DNA from: Symsagittifera roscoffensis
Lineage: Eukaryota; Xenacoelomorpha; Acoela; Convolutidae
Assembly (NCBI RefSeq): GCF_963678635.1
Contig: NC_087064.1
Span: 64,783,548-64,847,547 of the forward strand
Direction of reading: 5' to 3'
Length of the DNA: 64,000 nt
Shown here: positions 37,500 through 48,480 of the stretch, in pieces
Numbering within the stretch: position 1 is the stretch's first letter
Layout of the letters: every line of letters starts with the position of its first letter
Translations under genes and position numbers: made by a program
The notes under the pieces: generated by a model
What the model was told of the DNA's origin: nothing
The model's database searches: none
What the model saw: the letters and a program-made list of their open reading frames with translations, nothing else

Positions 37500-37850
37500 G
37501 TCTACTGGCCAAAGCAAAATTACCGGGGATTATCAGGGTGCGATCAATGTCGACAGCAGTGATCGTTCGCAATCTTTGTCCCAGAACTAGTAATGAGAAG
37601 AGCCTTTTACCGACAGAGATTCTTTATGAGAGACAGTCAATGGTGAGCTTTTTGCGTTTGTTCGGTTGCCTGGTGTACTATTGGACCGAGGCTGGATCTG
37701 GATGGTGGTCAAAAAAAAACAATTCATCGGCTACGAAGAGCAAAACACAGTCTTTTTGCAGATGGATCTAGAGGCAAGACAGGTGGTGCGAGTAAAAAGC
37801 GTGACATTGAAGGAGGAAATCATTGCAGACGACTTCACGAAGCAATGAAG
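37500..37850 (+). pseudogene. Copia integrase remnant
   Basis: The frame from about 37,508 has A-K-A-K-L-P-G-I, then T-A-V-I-V-R-N-L-C-P and L-P-T-E-I-L-Y-E-R-Q, and the highly typical F-L-R-L-F-G-C-L-V-Y-Y segment at about 37,650-37,683. A frameshift near 37,690 moves the continuation to another frame (37,705-37,840) with K-K-Q-F-I-G-Y-E and V-V-R-V-K-S-V-T-L-K-E. Copia integrases show this R-x-F-G-C then F-x-G-Y succession. The catalytic core upstream is not readable. Confidence 0.8.
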
Positions 37851-38439
37851 TGAGCTTCTTGCGTTTGTTCGGTTGAAACATCAAGCGAGTGGTGCTTTGA
37901 TAATCAGCAACCAAGCACAACGACTATCAATGAAACGATAAGCGCATCAACTGATGATTCTAGTGCTGATTCAGTTCTGCTACTACAAAAGATCAGGTAG
38001 AGGAGGAAGCAGTAGATTTTCCATTCTACTGAGCATCCAATGCAAACGTTAGTTAGAGCCTTGAACCTACCCATTCGGTACCAAATGGCCTAAGCCCATG
38101 CTTCAGCGATTGCAACCCAAGAACCATGGAGCTAATCGGAAACAGTGTCTGCAACCAAAAAAGAGCAGTGGCTAGCAGCCATTGCCTTAGAAACAAACTC
38201 AAGAAAACGCTAGACACCCTGAGAATATGGAAAATTGTTGATAGACCACGATCTCACTAAGTTGTTTCTGGTCAATGAATTCTTGCTGTGAAGAGAGAAG
38301 CGATGCGTCAGGTGAAGCGGTTAAGAGCCCGATATGTAAGGAAAGCGTTCTTGCAAGCGGAAGATATTGAGTTCAATGAGACTGAGCTCAGAAATGTAAT
38401 CCCGAAAAAAAAAGTTACTACTGGCTTTAAGGGCTCAAT

Positions 38440-38750
38440 TTGAGCTTTTACCTCGACAGATATTAAGTCAGCCTGCATTAATTCTCCTCAAACAGAGATA
38501 GTATACTTCGATCAGCCAGCACGGTAGCAATGAAGTGTGCTTCGGGAAATGTAGTACCTCTGGGCGGTGTCAGGCAGGAAGATACTAGTACCAGACACTG
38601 AGGTCTCTCCTACTTGATGAATGGTTTACTAGAAGCAGCAACGAATATTGTTCAATTAGGGGAGAAAAAATCATGAAAGGATAAATTCGCTGTTTTGGAT
38701 AAATGACATCATCGTTAGGTGCAGACGTCAAGGCGAAAATGACACGCTGA
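38440..38750 (+). pseudogene. Copia reverse transcriptase remnant
   Basis: Reads D-I-K-S-A-C-I-N-S-P (38,460-38,490), corresponding to the Asp-containing motif A strand, then I-V-Y-F-D-Q-P-A. After a frameshift it reads Q-A-G-R-R-W-Y-Q-T-L-R-S-L-L-L, typical of the Copia region just before the catalytic Tyr-Val-Asp-Asp. The next strand, where the catalytic pair belongs, is disrupted by a stop (about 38,692) and has no Asp-Asp. Confidence 0.78.
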
Positions 38751-38954
38751 GGATCCGGTTCACCGAACTGCTTGGGACGATTTTAGCTACTGTAAGTCAA
38801 CTCTTTCGTAACCTGAAGAATCTGCGCAGGGCGCACTGGGTGGCTGCCAAGAGAGTTTCTGACACCTAAGGGTAGCAAAAATCTGGAGCTTTGCTACACC
38901 AGGAACGCTGATGGGGTTAAACTCCAAGAAATTGATCGGGCTGGAGAAGTGAAT

Positions 38955-39430
38955 GACAGAAGTTTAACTATTGGATACAGTGTTCTTTTACAGAAGCCAA
39001 GGGGAGCAACCATTTGGAGCACCAACAAGCCATCTACTGCAGACATACCTAACAAGGAAATTGAATACCAAACAATGGTAACAGAAGTTCAAGATGCTGT
39101 TTATCTACGATAACTTCTTGATGAGGTTGGCATGACAATTGACCGACCAACAACCGTCAAGGAGAACAACCAAAGCTGCATCAGGATGTGCAAGAGTCAT
39201 GATAAGCGAACAAAGCACATCGATGTGATGAAACACTTTGTTCGACAACGTGTAGAAGATGAGACTGCCAAATTCCGGTTTGGCCCCACCGAGATGGTGG
39301 ATTCTGAATTGTTGACCAAAGTCCTGAGCAAAGCTGTTGAAGTCCATCATCGTTGAACTTTGATGGGTTGCAGCCTTATTGGTAAAAGCCAATTCAGCCT
39401 AACAAAAGGTGTTGAGATCTGACCATTTCA
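38955..39430 (+). pseudogene. Copia RNase H remnant
   Basis: A frame from about 38,960 reads W-S-T-N-K-P-S-T-A-D-I and K-E-I-E-Y-Q-T-M (Glu in the conserved A-x-x-E-Y position), then L-L-D-E-V-G-M. After an in-frame TAA at 39,109-39,111 comes E-N-N-Q-S-C-I-R-M, K-R-T-K-H-I-D-V-M-K-H-F-V-R and the L-L-T-K-V-L-S-K segment. These are the hallmarks of the Copia RNase H C-terminus; the Asp of the usual E-D-N-Q is replaced by Asn. The frame closes at 39,356, and 'LTKGVEI'-like coding sequence after the stop shows the original end lay near 39,420. Confidence 0.88.
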
Positions 39431-41150
39431 AGGTCTGACCAATAACTTGAAAAGAATCAGTTTTGATGTCAAAAATGATTGAATTAGTCGAAATTGATTA
39501 AACTCAATTAACATCAACTAGTGATAAAGCTCTTATTAAATGGTTAGTAAATAACTATCTGTTTTTTTTGTAATGCTTAGTTTGTCTAGCCATTTATATT
39601 AACTTTTTCCAATTTATCTTCAATAATCACCACCTGATCTCATTCCTCAGTTCAAACCTCAGACTCAATCCCAGTCTGTAACCCTGGTTCTAAACTCTAA
39701 ATGTTCTAGCGCTGTTTATTTACTCTATCTGGTTTTAATTGAGGAGCATTTTATTTTTTTAAGTTTAGCCTTAATTGACTCAACGACCAAAACAAGTTTT
39801 CTCATCTAGTAATATGTGATGTGTGACTACATTCGTAGGCTGATACATAACTGCCTGCTGAAGTTTCAAAGATGTGGGACGCGGTAAGAAACTTTTTGTT
39901 CAACTAAATCTTTCATTCAATTTTTTTTATAACGCATCAACACTGCGAATTTTTTTTGAAATCTCTGATTGTGTCTCATTCATGAGCCAAAACCTTAGCG
40001 GAGCAGTATGATGTCGACTTCATTATGGAAAAATGACTGAAACGTACGGTAAAAATTAAGCTAACAAATACCTATAAATATCTCAGAAAACTACTGTGTT
40101 CCCAATATTTTTACATTAGATGAAGTTTTTGTTTTCATCATAATTTTATCTTAATCCAATTTACAAGAAATTGATGATTGTAGGCAATCAAATGGTTCTG
40201 TGGTTAAAATAGCTGATATCAAAAAAAATGCAATTCATTCAAATTTAATTGCAATTCACTAGAGTTTTGGATTATACAGATACTTTGGCTGTAGCATTTA
40301 GGCAATCAAAATGGAAGTTTTTTACAAGATACAGAAGTAGTTGGTATTCAGCTGGCGTCTTGTCGTGTATTCAATTCGTGTGAGTTTCGTGTATTCAATT
40401 CGTTCCTCGCGATTTGTGTGAGTTTTTATGGGAACTAAATTGATAACCAGTAATTATCATTTGTGTCCATGAAAGTATCGCTTGTAATTTTTCAAAAAAG
40501 TTAACTTTCATTCTCATGATTTAACGGGGTATACTCAAAAAGACACGTCAGCTGATAATCTATCATTTAAACTATGCGATTGAGTTCTAAGTTCATTGAG
40601 ACTTTCCTTTTAAAAATAAGCTTCTAGCGCACTGAGAAGTATGAATCCTTAAAAATGTCCTGAAATCTTTGCTAAAAAAACGCAATTCGAAAGCAACTTA
40701 TTTTCACATGGACATATGGCATTGAAAATTTAGTTTTGTTTGATTTCTTGTCATAAATTTATAAGCTTTGGCTTCTATAGATCGTGACTTAAACGCTTCG
40801 ATCATTCAGACATATACATATAACAGTGTGCTGATCAGTGGTACTGGAGCGAGTCTTCCGGTAAGAGGAAATTGCAGATTGGAGCAGAATCTAAATGCTA
40901 AGAGACAGCGATTACGATCATTATCAACAAGGCCAGTCTCTAAAATTCAATCAACTCCCGAATACACTTGCAAGCAAGGAAGACACATAATGATGGTGGG
41001 ATTACCACCAAACCTAGCGATATAACACACCCAAAATATAGAAAGCATAAGGTCAAAAAAGAACAATCAAAAACGACTAATGAAAAAAAATGATCAAAAA
41101 GCGCACTAAGAAGGTTCAAAAGCAAGTCAAAGCTCTCGGGACTCAAGTTT
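39431..41150. other. No gene supported; small duplication
   Basis: AT-rich DNA that may begin with the Copia 3' LTR. At 40,365-40,425 the phrase 'cgtgtattcaattcgt' occurs twice, each copy followed by a 'gtgtgagttt'-type tail. A plus-strand open frame at 40,768-41,025 (85 codons) has no known relatives and lies against the 3' end of the MATH gene on the opposite strand. Confidence 0.45.
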
Positions 41151-41192
41151 TGCTTTGATTACAGTTTTATTGGTATTAGATTTGAAGACTTT

Positions 41193-41874
41193 TTACAGGA
41201 AGCGAAAGGTTTTGACATCGATTTCAACTGTAACTAATCCATCTTTCGACATGAATCCGTTTGCAGGTTCTAGTAGATCTTTCAGTAAGACAAAATTTAC
41301 TGAGGAACAACCGCAAAACACAGGACTTCTCCATCGTTGAAGTATTTTTGGTTTAACAGTTTTGGCGGGATCAGAACTGAGAAGATGGCACTGGAATTCG
41401 ATTTCTGACTTCACATTACTGCCTCTTGACTTAACCGAATCGATATGTAAGCAAACATCTATCCACCCATCATAACTCAACTTCATCTCCAGCACAAACA
41501 GTAAGCCATCGACATGATATTTATCTGACAACAAAGATTTGTTTTTAATGTCTTTGATGTTAGCGATGGTTGCTGTAATTTTGATAGGTTTCAAAATGTT
41601 CGTTACTTCATTGTCAACGCTTTGCTTCCAATCAGTTTCTAATAGCTGTTTCTCATCATTAGACAGGGGTTTATGTCTCTGCGCAGATTGCGCGATTGAG
41701 GTTTTAAGTTGCTCAAGTTTTAGTTTTTTGTCTGCCAACGCTTCAATCTTGCGATCAGTTTCGGATAAAACGCTGTCGATATTATCCAGCAGAGGCATTA
41801 ATCTTCTCGCCGTTTCTTTGTTTTTGGAATTGATCGGGCGTTCCATTTTGACTCGTAATCGTTCGATAACTTCT
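41193..41874 (-). CDS. Coiled-coil and MATH-domain protein, 3' exon
   Basis: The frame runs from a splice acceptor at 41,875-41,877 (TTTTTTTTCACAG on the minus strand) to a stop at 41,193, with a first in-frame Met at 41,846 (217 residues). Residues 1-80 are charged and heptad-like (L-L-D-N-I-D-S-V-L, I-E-A-L-A-D-K-K-L-K-L-E-Q-L), a likely coiled coil. Residues 100-217 resemble a MATH/TRAF-C domain: V-L-E-M-K-L and W-I-D-V-C-L-H-I strands, E-I-E-F-Q-C-H-L-L, then F-V-L-L-K-D-L-L and G-F-M-S-K-D-G-L-V-T-V-E-I-D-V. MATH domains bind peptides in signalling or ubiquitin adaptors. It is the cleanest gene in the window and looks cellular. Confidence 0.68.
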
Positions 41875-41931
41875 CTGTGAAAAAAAACTAATTATCGCTT
41901 TTCAAAGCTTTAAAATTAAATAAAAACTTAC
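41875..41931 (-). other. 57-base intron of the MATH gene
   Basis: Minus-strand GTAAGT donor (41,931-41,926) and a TTTTTTTTCACAG acceptor ending at 41,875. The donor lies in a 10-base tandem duplication (acgtgccaat twice on the plus strand, 41,930-41,949), which creates a second GT ten bases upstream (minus strand GTATTGG). The two donors give different reading frames into the next exon. Confidence 0.6.
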
Positions 41932-42062
41932 GTGCCAATACGTGCCAATCTAGGTTTCGACCATAATAGAGGTGCGAGGGCTAGAAATTTCAGATTGACC
42001 AACAAAATCAAAAGCGGTGATTTGAAAAGGCCAAACTCTTATTGAACGAAAAATGAATCCTC
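41932..42062 (-). pseudogene. Possible upstream exon of the MATH gene
   Basis: One frame reads F-R-S-I-R-V-W-P-F-Q, then F-V-G-Q-S-E-I-S-S-P-R-T-S-I, a pattern like the last strands of a fibronectin type III domain, but it meets TAG at about 41,947. With the upstream GT donor this frame would join the coiled-coil frame; with the GTAAGT donor another, hydrophobic frame joins. The assignment is therefore ambiguous and the exon may be broken. Confidence 0.3.
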
Positions 42063-43527
42063 GCACTAACAATCCTTTATTTCTACAACAAAAAACTGCT
42101 GCGTAGTCGTAGCTTATTCATGATTTTCGTTGTAATTTTAAAACAGGGACAAGACAAAAATCACAAACACAAGCAAATAAACATAGTTAGTTCTTACCTG
42201 TGGTAGTGTTTCTGATCAACAAACTGACCTCAGTATGATCATTATAACACTCAAACAGAATTGCTCTAAAATATGTTCAGTTGATAAACACGAAGGCACA
42301 GAAAATCTAAGCACCATGATGAAAACAGCAAAATTGAAAAAAACCAGATCTGACAAAAGAATACAGTTTAACCATGTAACAATTTATGCAATCAAACGCT
42401 GTTTTGTTTTGAATTTTCATGCTTACTTCTGTTTGTTGCTCTTAACTTTGCAAAAAGTATAAGACCGGGAACCAATTTGGTGTTTCAATCATGTAATCGG
42501 TTCTCGCCTTTTATCTTTTGTATTAAGTATGATTGCCAAGTATTTATCTCAGCAATCGTTTTTTTAAATAATTTTAATACTCTAGGTAGTTTAGGCATAA
42601 ATCTTCTGGCCAAAAAAGTAAAGAAAAGTTGCCAATTGTCTTCCAACAATTTCAAAAAACCTTCATTTGTTTTTTTTATTATTCTTTGAATACCCTTGAA
42701 AAATACTTGGCATCAAGGACAGTTAGGACTTTTTCTAAGAATCAGACAAAACTTTTTAAAGTGTTTTCCAGAGATATAGTTGAGATAAAATTCCGTCGAA
42801 ATCTCCTTACTAAAACTGTTACTAGTAGTTTAATAATTGCGCGAAACATTTTGCAACTCATATTTTGCGACTTTGTGAGACCAATGTTGCAATTTTGCGA
42901 GACCCATTTTTAGCTCTGCTCCGACTTTGTGCGAATCAATTTGAGACTTTGAGCGACTCGAACCTCCAACGAGAGTGTTGAAAATTTATCGGGAGTAAAC
43001 TAACCTTTGCAATACTCATTTTAAAACCTAACTGCTCTATAGTCATTTTATTGAATTTGACAAAAATTAATATGACTTTACATATGCTAATCCGTCAGAT
43101 TGTTTTTTATGGAGTTTACTAGGCACTATAGAGAATAGACAGAGTGACCAATTCTTATAAAAAATTTTTGATGCAAAAAAAATAAGTTTTTTTCTACAAA
43201 AATTAAGAAACTTCCCTTCAATTGTTCTCTCGATTGAACCTTTCACCTAAGATTTGGGAGGATAATTTTCAGGAAAAGTCAAACAGCTGTCACAAAAAAA
43301 AACAATTTTTGTTTTTAAGTGCATTTTTTTTTCATTAGAAAGCAGTTTGTGGCAACCATTTTTTTTCTTCGAATGAGATATTCATCTGAGAAGTGGTAGA
43401 TTTTTTTTCGAGAAAGTGGAAAGGTCTCCAAAAAACGGCAAAAATTTTTTAAAATGTTATCTAACTAAAAATTATAATATGCAGAGGAGCTTCCCTCAAT
43501 CAATCTTTTGAAACTGAACTAAAAATA
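42063..43527. other. No gene supported
   Basis: Only short frames, including two overlapping plus-strand ones at 42,477-42,913. At 42,838-42,965 a degenerate motif 'actttgtgcgaat/actttgtgagac/actttgagcgac' recurs, mixing 'gcga' and 'ttgcg' steps. I see nothing else. Confidence 0.45.
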
Positions 43528-43750
43528 GAGAATTTGCAGGCTAGTATTTGAGAGAGAAAAAAATAGACAAAAACTTTGAAAACATCATGATTTTTCAAAT
43601 AGTTATAGTTTTTAAAGAATATGACAGCAATCTGCAAACTTTCTGCAGGAGAGAGGTGCAGATTCAAATGGGTGTAACAGAAAGTGGTATGTGAAAATGG
43701 CCACGAAACCACCCATGATTTCCGTGTGCCGTTATATTTGACCCCTTTAA

Positions 43751-43766
43751 ACCCCCTAGGGGGTTA
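43751..43766. repeat. Perfect 16-base palindrome, unit 1
   Basis: aaccccctagggggtt reads the same on both strands. Its counterpart in unit 2 keeps a 14-base perfect palindrome. Surrounding sequence diverged, so the palindrome is better conserved than its neighbourhood. Confidence 0.85.
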
Positions 43767-44527
43767 AAAGTCTTATAGTTTGCGCCCTCATGTTTTATGG
43801 GGTGTTCAAAGTGGCCACTTTTTGGACACTTTTTGGAAAAGGGTGTGGAAAAATTTTGGTTGCTGCATGTCTTTGCTTAACTTTGACAGCTCAAATTACA
43901 CCGCGCGCGTAATTTTGAGCACTGTTTTGTAATCTTTTTCATCAAGTGTGAAATTATATCAAATGCTGTGGTTTTGGTAAGCTTATATTGTTTTTTGATT
44001 AACCCCGGTTTTTGTTGATTATTTTACTTTTCGGTGAAAAGAACAATTTTAAAAAGCTTTGTTTCCTAAATAAAAAATTCTATAAAGCTAAGTTTTTGTT
44101 ATCAAATAATAGTCAGAACTGTCCAATAGTATAGTAAATCGATTTGGGCACCGCCGATTAGCTGGTCCTTTTTCTTCCAGCTCGCTTTCTCCTCGAGTCT
44201 CTATATCGAAACAGGGGCAATTGTACGATGCTATTTGTGAATCGACTTGTCTTTTAGTTGGTCGAATTCTGCTTATTCCTTTTCTATCTCTTGAACAGTG
44301 CATGTGGGTTGAACTGCCTATGTGAACTCAAAATCTCTGAGCATTTGCAGGTTTTTCTGATGGTCATAGTTTTTTTAAAAATAAAACAGTGATCTGATTG
44401 CGGATACTGAAGTGAAATTTTCTGTAGGAGACAGGTGCAGAATCAAATGGGTGTAACAGTAAGTGGTACTTGAAAAAGGCTAAGAGACCACCCATGATTT
44501 CGGTGTGCCGTTACATTGACCACTTTA

Positions 44528-44545
44528 TACCCCCTAGGGGGTCAA
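44528..44545. repeat. Palindrome, unit 2 counterpart
   Basis: accccctagggggt is a perfect 14-base palindrome at the position equivalent to the one in unit 1. It follows 'cattgaccactttat' just as the first follows 'atttgacccctttaa'. Confidence 0.85.
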
Positions 44546-44926
44546 ACGTCCTATATTTTGAGCTCTCATGTTAAATGGTGTGCTAAAAGTCGTCATTTTT
44601 CGGGCATTCTCTGAAAGAGATTATTAAATTCAATTTTGGTTGCTGCATGCATTCCCTCAACTTTGAAAGTTCAATCTTAACCATGCGCGTAATTTTTTGG
44701 ACTATTTTGTAATCTTTTTAAACGTGTGAAATTATATCAAATTCTGTGATCTTGGTAGATTCATTTTTGAATTTTGATAAGCCCCCTCACAGTTATTGTT
44801 GATTAGCTTACGTTTCGGTCAAAAAAAAACATTTTTGAAAAGCTTTGTATGAAAAGTTTAGTAAAGCTAGTTTTTTATTATCAGAAATTAGTCAGAAATG
44901 TCCAATAGTATAGCACCTCGATTTAG

Positions 44927-45226
44927 TCAGCGCCGTTTAGCTGGCTTTTTTTCTTCCCGCTCGCTTTCTTCTCGCATCTTTATATCCAAATGGGGCAATT
45001 TCACGCTGCTATTTTCGACTCGTTTTGTCCTTCTAGTTGACCGAAATCTGCTAAAAACTGTTCTAGCTCTTGAAAAGTGCATGTGCGTTGTACAGTGTAT
45101 GTGAAAACTGTATGTGGATATGTTGAACTCCATGTCTGGCGTTGTGTAAAGATCCACGTAATATCCCTCCTGCGCTTCTATAGCTTCAGCCAAAATCTTC
45201 CTTCCGTTGTCGGTGAAGCTGATCAC
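44927..45226 (-). pseudogene. Unidentified ORF next to the polymerase remnant
   Basis: A 99-codon frame. The first 40 residues look genuinely protein-like: I-S-F-T-D-N-G-R-K-I-L-A-E-A-I-E, then Y-Y-V-D-L-Y-T-T-P-D-M-E. The end is basic and low in complexity (E-E-K-K-P-A-K-R-R). A TGA interrupts the frame just upstream of the first Met; a longer frame starting near 45,275 would otherwise be open. It lies downstream of the polymerase remnant on the same strand and could belong to the Polinton-like element. No family recognised. Confidence 0.35.
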
Positions 45227-45639
45227 GTCAACATCGCCTTCGCCTCAGTCTATCGTGCTCCCAGTTTCTCTCATGACCTTATCCTCACGCAAAGTTTTTG
45301 TTTGAAATGGCTAAGATTTACTCTGTTCGCATGTATAAAGCGCTTACGTTCAATTGTTCTCAGGGAAATTTTGTTTGTTGTTATTGTTTTTAAATTTTGA
45401 TTACAAAAACTTATCCGCACCTTTACTGACCGGACCAGCGAACATTGAGTTGAATTTTTTTTGTAATAATTATAGGTTAGCTCCAGTTTTGTATATCTGG
45501 AGGAAACTTTTGCGCTTTTTTCTCTTGTTCTAAGCAAAAATGCAACCAGTTCGAATCAGTTTTTATAACTTTTGTTCGGTTTTCCACATACACACCTCCC
45601 CTTTTCACTGCACAAACTCATGATTTAGTTTTGTTGCCT

Positions 45640-47700
45640 TTTTCTAAAATAGTCATTGGAAAGGAAAACGAAATTTGCTAGAAGAAACAATGCTGTACAG
45701 TTCGGGCTTCAGTGCCATATACTCCTGTATGATATCTCTAGCAAACTCGTCCTTAATTTTGAAGGTAATCCTCAGATTGTCGTTGTTGTAGAGGGGTGGT
45801 TGGCTGGAAGAATTGAAAAAAAAAGTTGAATTCGCAGTTCATGGTTGTTCTCGATTTGCTGTAGAGATCATTGCGGAGCATTTGGTACACGAATGAATCA
45901 GTGTTTAAATCAAAAAGAGTTGCGTCTAAATTTTTCTTGATTGTGTTGTGAGGGAACTGGATCATGTAAAGGTTTTCTGAATCCAGTATCGTTTAACTGA
46001 ACATATAGTGCAATAAGTTTTTCTGGTCGAAACTGCAGCACTTGAAATTTTTTTTAAATTTGCAAACCAAGTTTGACATAAAGCTGAAAGGTTGCGTAGT
46101 GTGCAGTATAATTTTTCTTTGGAATGAAGTTTGTATGAGCTATGACTTGGTGCTAACTTTATCACTAAACAATCGTTTTTTTCAACGTGTCCAATTGAAG
46201 CTCACTGAGCTATATTTTGGACACCACGTCTTTCGTTGGGGCAACTGGGTAAACAAAAAAACATCGTGCAGATGATCGTGGTATGTATAATCAACGTCTA
46301 AAACGTATCCAATTAAGAATTTTGGCTACAATTTTTTGATCTTTAAAACTCGAATTTATTGGAAAGAGAAAATTTTTTAAAAACTCCGCCATATAAATTG
46401 TTCGCGTCTATCATGAAGAGGACAATTCTCAGTTGTTTGGGGTCACAAAATCTCACAAATGTATTGTTGGCACATAAAAAAGTCTTTTTTCAAAAAATCA
46501 CTGGCGATGTCAACCCTGATCATGTTTTTGGGTTTATTCCATATCCAAGTGTTCCTTATCAGTGACCAAATGGAAGTCAGCCTTGCATGTTCGCAAAAAT
46601 GCGTCCCCTGAGAGGTTGATAGCCGTAAATTTTTGAGCATATTCTAGCTCATATGTTTCATAACACTCTCGTCTAAACTCTTGAAATACGCATGCAAAAA
46701 TCAAGTTAAAAACTTTTAGATCGAAATCTCTGTATTCGTTAAAAGTCTGACAACCGAAATGAGTGAACACTAACCATGCCTGTTGGTATAAGTTTTCACT
46801 GACACTAACACCACCTTCTTGCAGCATGCTGTTTCATTTGCCCCGCGTAGGTACTCCATCTTCTGTATATCTTGTATGTCTGTCAACATACGAGTTTGTA
46901 CGAGAGGTAATCTTTCTGCCAAATCAAGGCTTTATCTTCTTCCGGTCGGATCAAAAAGTAGTTATGGAATTATATGAAATTCTCAACAGGCAGACTTTTT
47001 GCCAAGTCAATCAGTGAGCTGTTCATAAGTTTACAACTGTCCACAAAAGCACTTTCTTCGTAGATATTACGGACGTATTGTTTTTCGTTACTGTGTGATT
47101 TACTCCACACTTTCAATGCAAGTGAACTAAGATTTTCGCCTTTGAGTGAAACGACCGAAAAAGTGTTTCTGGTATTGGTATTTTCGAGACTCTTCAGTAC
47201 ATGGTGCAAATCATCATTCGGAACATTGTGGGCAAAGAAGGGGGGTGAATTGTATGGTACATCCCAGGATGTTGCAACTGTTGTGAGCCCCTCCGTGGAA
47301 TGATCCATCGAAATGATTATGGTCCAAAACATTGCGCTAGTTTCGAAAAGTTCATTTGGAAAGCCACAATTTATCACTGTCTTTAAGATCATTTGTGCTT
47401 CCGAGGTAGCTCGGTTATCTTTGCTTTTATTATAAAAGTAATGAGACAAAAATTCTAGCATTTGAACAAATTTAGTCAATGCGTTCACCCTCACTCAAGT
47501 GGAAAAAACTGTCCTATTGGGTTTCCGGCTTTTTTAACCAAATTTCAATATTTGCTGTGTTTATGTTTTTCAATAAAGGTTGTGCTCGAGCAGGAGTTTT
47601 TTCTCATGCCCATATCGATTACAAGCAGCAGTTCCACAGCAAAATTGGACTGATATTTCGACCCTCTCAAGAGTAATATATATTTTTCTTTGTACCTAAG
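45640..47700 (-). pseudogene. Protein-primed DNA polymerase B (pPolB) remnant
   Basis: From upstream to downstream, 47,494-46,970 (174 codons) holds the N-terminal/exonuclease side, including F-V-D-S-C-K-L-M-N-S-S-L near its end. 46,827-46,534 holds W-L-V-F-T-H-F-G-C-Q-T-F and T-C-K-A-D-F-H-L-V-T-D. Near 46,470 lies F-E-K-R-L-F-Y. Motif A is intact as D-A-N-N-L-Y-G-G at 46,408-46,385. Motif C reads N-T-D-S-F at 45,905-45,891. The end (about 45,790-45,640) has F-K-I-K-D-E-F and A-L-K-P-E-L-Y-S-I. Several frameshifts and stops separate these. In live elements the enzyme copies the element using a protein primer. Confidence 0.78.
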
Positions 47701-48114
47701 GAAAATTTTTGTATGCTTTTTAAACTGAATTAAGATTATCAAAATAATTCTTCAACAAAAGTGTAGCTAACAGTTTATCCTGATAAGCTTGGACATAGGT
47801 TTGCACCAACTTTGAAATTTGCATTAACAAAACTGCGAAATTATCTGTGAACGAACCTGAAGACATTCACATGCACTTCATTGAGAGTTTTGAAGCGTCC
47901 AATAGCCAGTGGTCTCATTGTGTAGCCAAACCAAATTCACCAGTTGGCTCGTGCGCTCTTAAAATTCTGGGATGATCTTAGGAGCTCACTATCTCCTCCT
48001 CCTTAGTCTGCATCGCACGAATAGTAAGCGGGAGATAGGAGTCAGCAACAAAAACAATTTTCAAAGGATATATCGTCTTCAAAATTACAAATGGGGTGAA
48101 CTGTATATTACGCC

Positions 48115-48480
48115 TCAGTATGTTGCAATTGGTCTGAGCCCATCCAAGGAATGATCCATCGAAATGATTATGGTCCAATATTTTGCGCTAGTCTCGGAAA
48201 ATTCATTTAGAAATCCAGCAATTGTCTTTGTTTTCAAGATCAGTTGTGCTTCCGATTTAGCTCGGTTATCTTCGCTTTTATTATGAAAGTATTGAGCCAA
48301 AAGTTCTAGCATTTGAACTAAATCGTCGTGTTCACCCTCAATGAAGTGAAAAAACTGCCCTTGTGGGTTTACGGCTTCCATAACCACGTATTTAATGTGT
48401 TTATGTTACGGTTAAGCTCGAGCAGTTATGTTTTTTTTTTCTCATTTTTTCCACCTTCTGCAACATAGACTCTATACCAA
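48115..48480 (-). pseudogene. pPolB 5'-region fragment, repeat unit 1
   Basis: The 90-codon frame (48,387-48,115) matches the start of the 47.49-kb frame: L-V-Q-M-L-E-L-L-A-Q-Y-F-H-N-K-S and W-T-I-I-I-S-M-D-H-S. Compared with unit 2 it lacks about nine bases ('tttttcaat') near 48,408, which breaks the frame with the upstream M-R-K-K-H segment. It lacks all polymerase motifs. Confidence 0.7.

Larger units (their letters stand above)
36450..39430 (+). mobile_element. Degenerate Copia (Ty1/copia) LTR retrotransposon
   Basis: In order on the plus strand are an integrase C-terminal region (37.5-37.85 kb), reverse transcriptase (38.4-38.75 kb) and RNase H (38.95-39.36 kb). Integrase before RT is the Copia order. 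All are frameshifted. The 5' part (36,450-37,500), expected to hold gag and protease, gives only unclear short frames. After the RNase H stop, a short purine run and 'tgttgagatctga' at about 39,409 could start the 3' LTR, but I found no matching 5' LTR. Confidence 0.85.
43528..45110. repeat. Diverged 0.8-kb tandem duplication
   Basis: Unit 1 (about 43,528-44,335) and unit 2 (about 44,340-45,110) align from 'atttgcagg' to 'cttgaa...agtgcatgtg'. They share 'aggtgcag...tcaaatgggtgtaaca', 'accacccatgattt', the palindrome block, 'ttggttgctgcatg', 'cgcgtaatttt' and 'gtccaatagtatag'. Identity is roughly 75-80%, so the duplication is old. A minus-strand frame in each unit (44,303-44,088 and 45,226-44,927) shares an R/E-rich end. 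Confidence 0.85.

Noticed and set aside
39409-39760. Copia 3' LTR starting with tgttgag
   Set aside because: Position after the RNase H end fits, but no matching 5' LTR or terminal CA could be found, so it is not listed as a feature.
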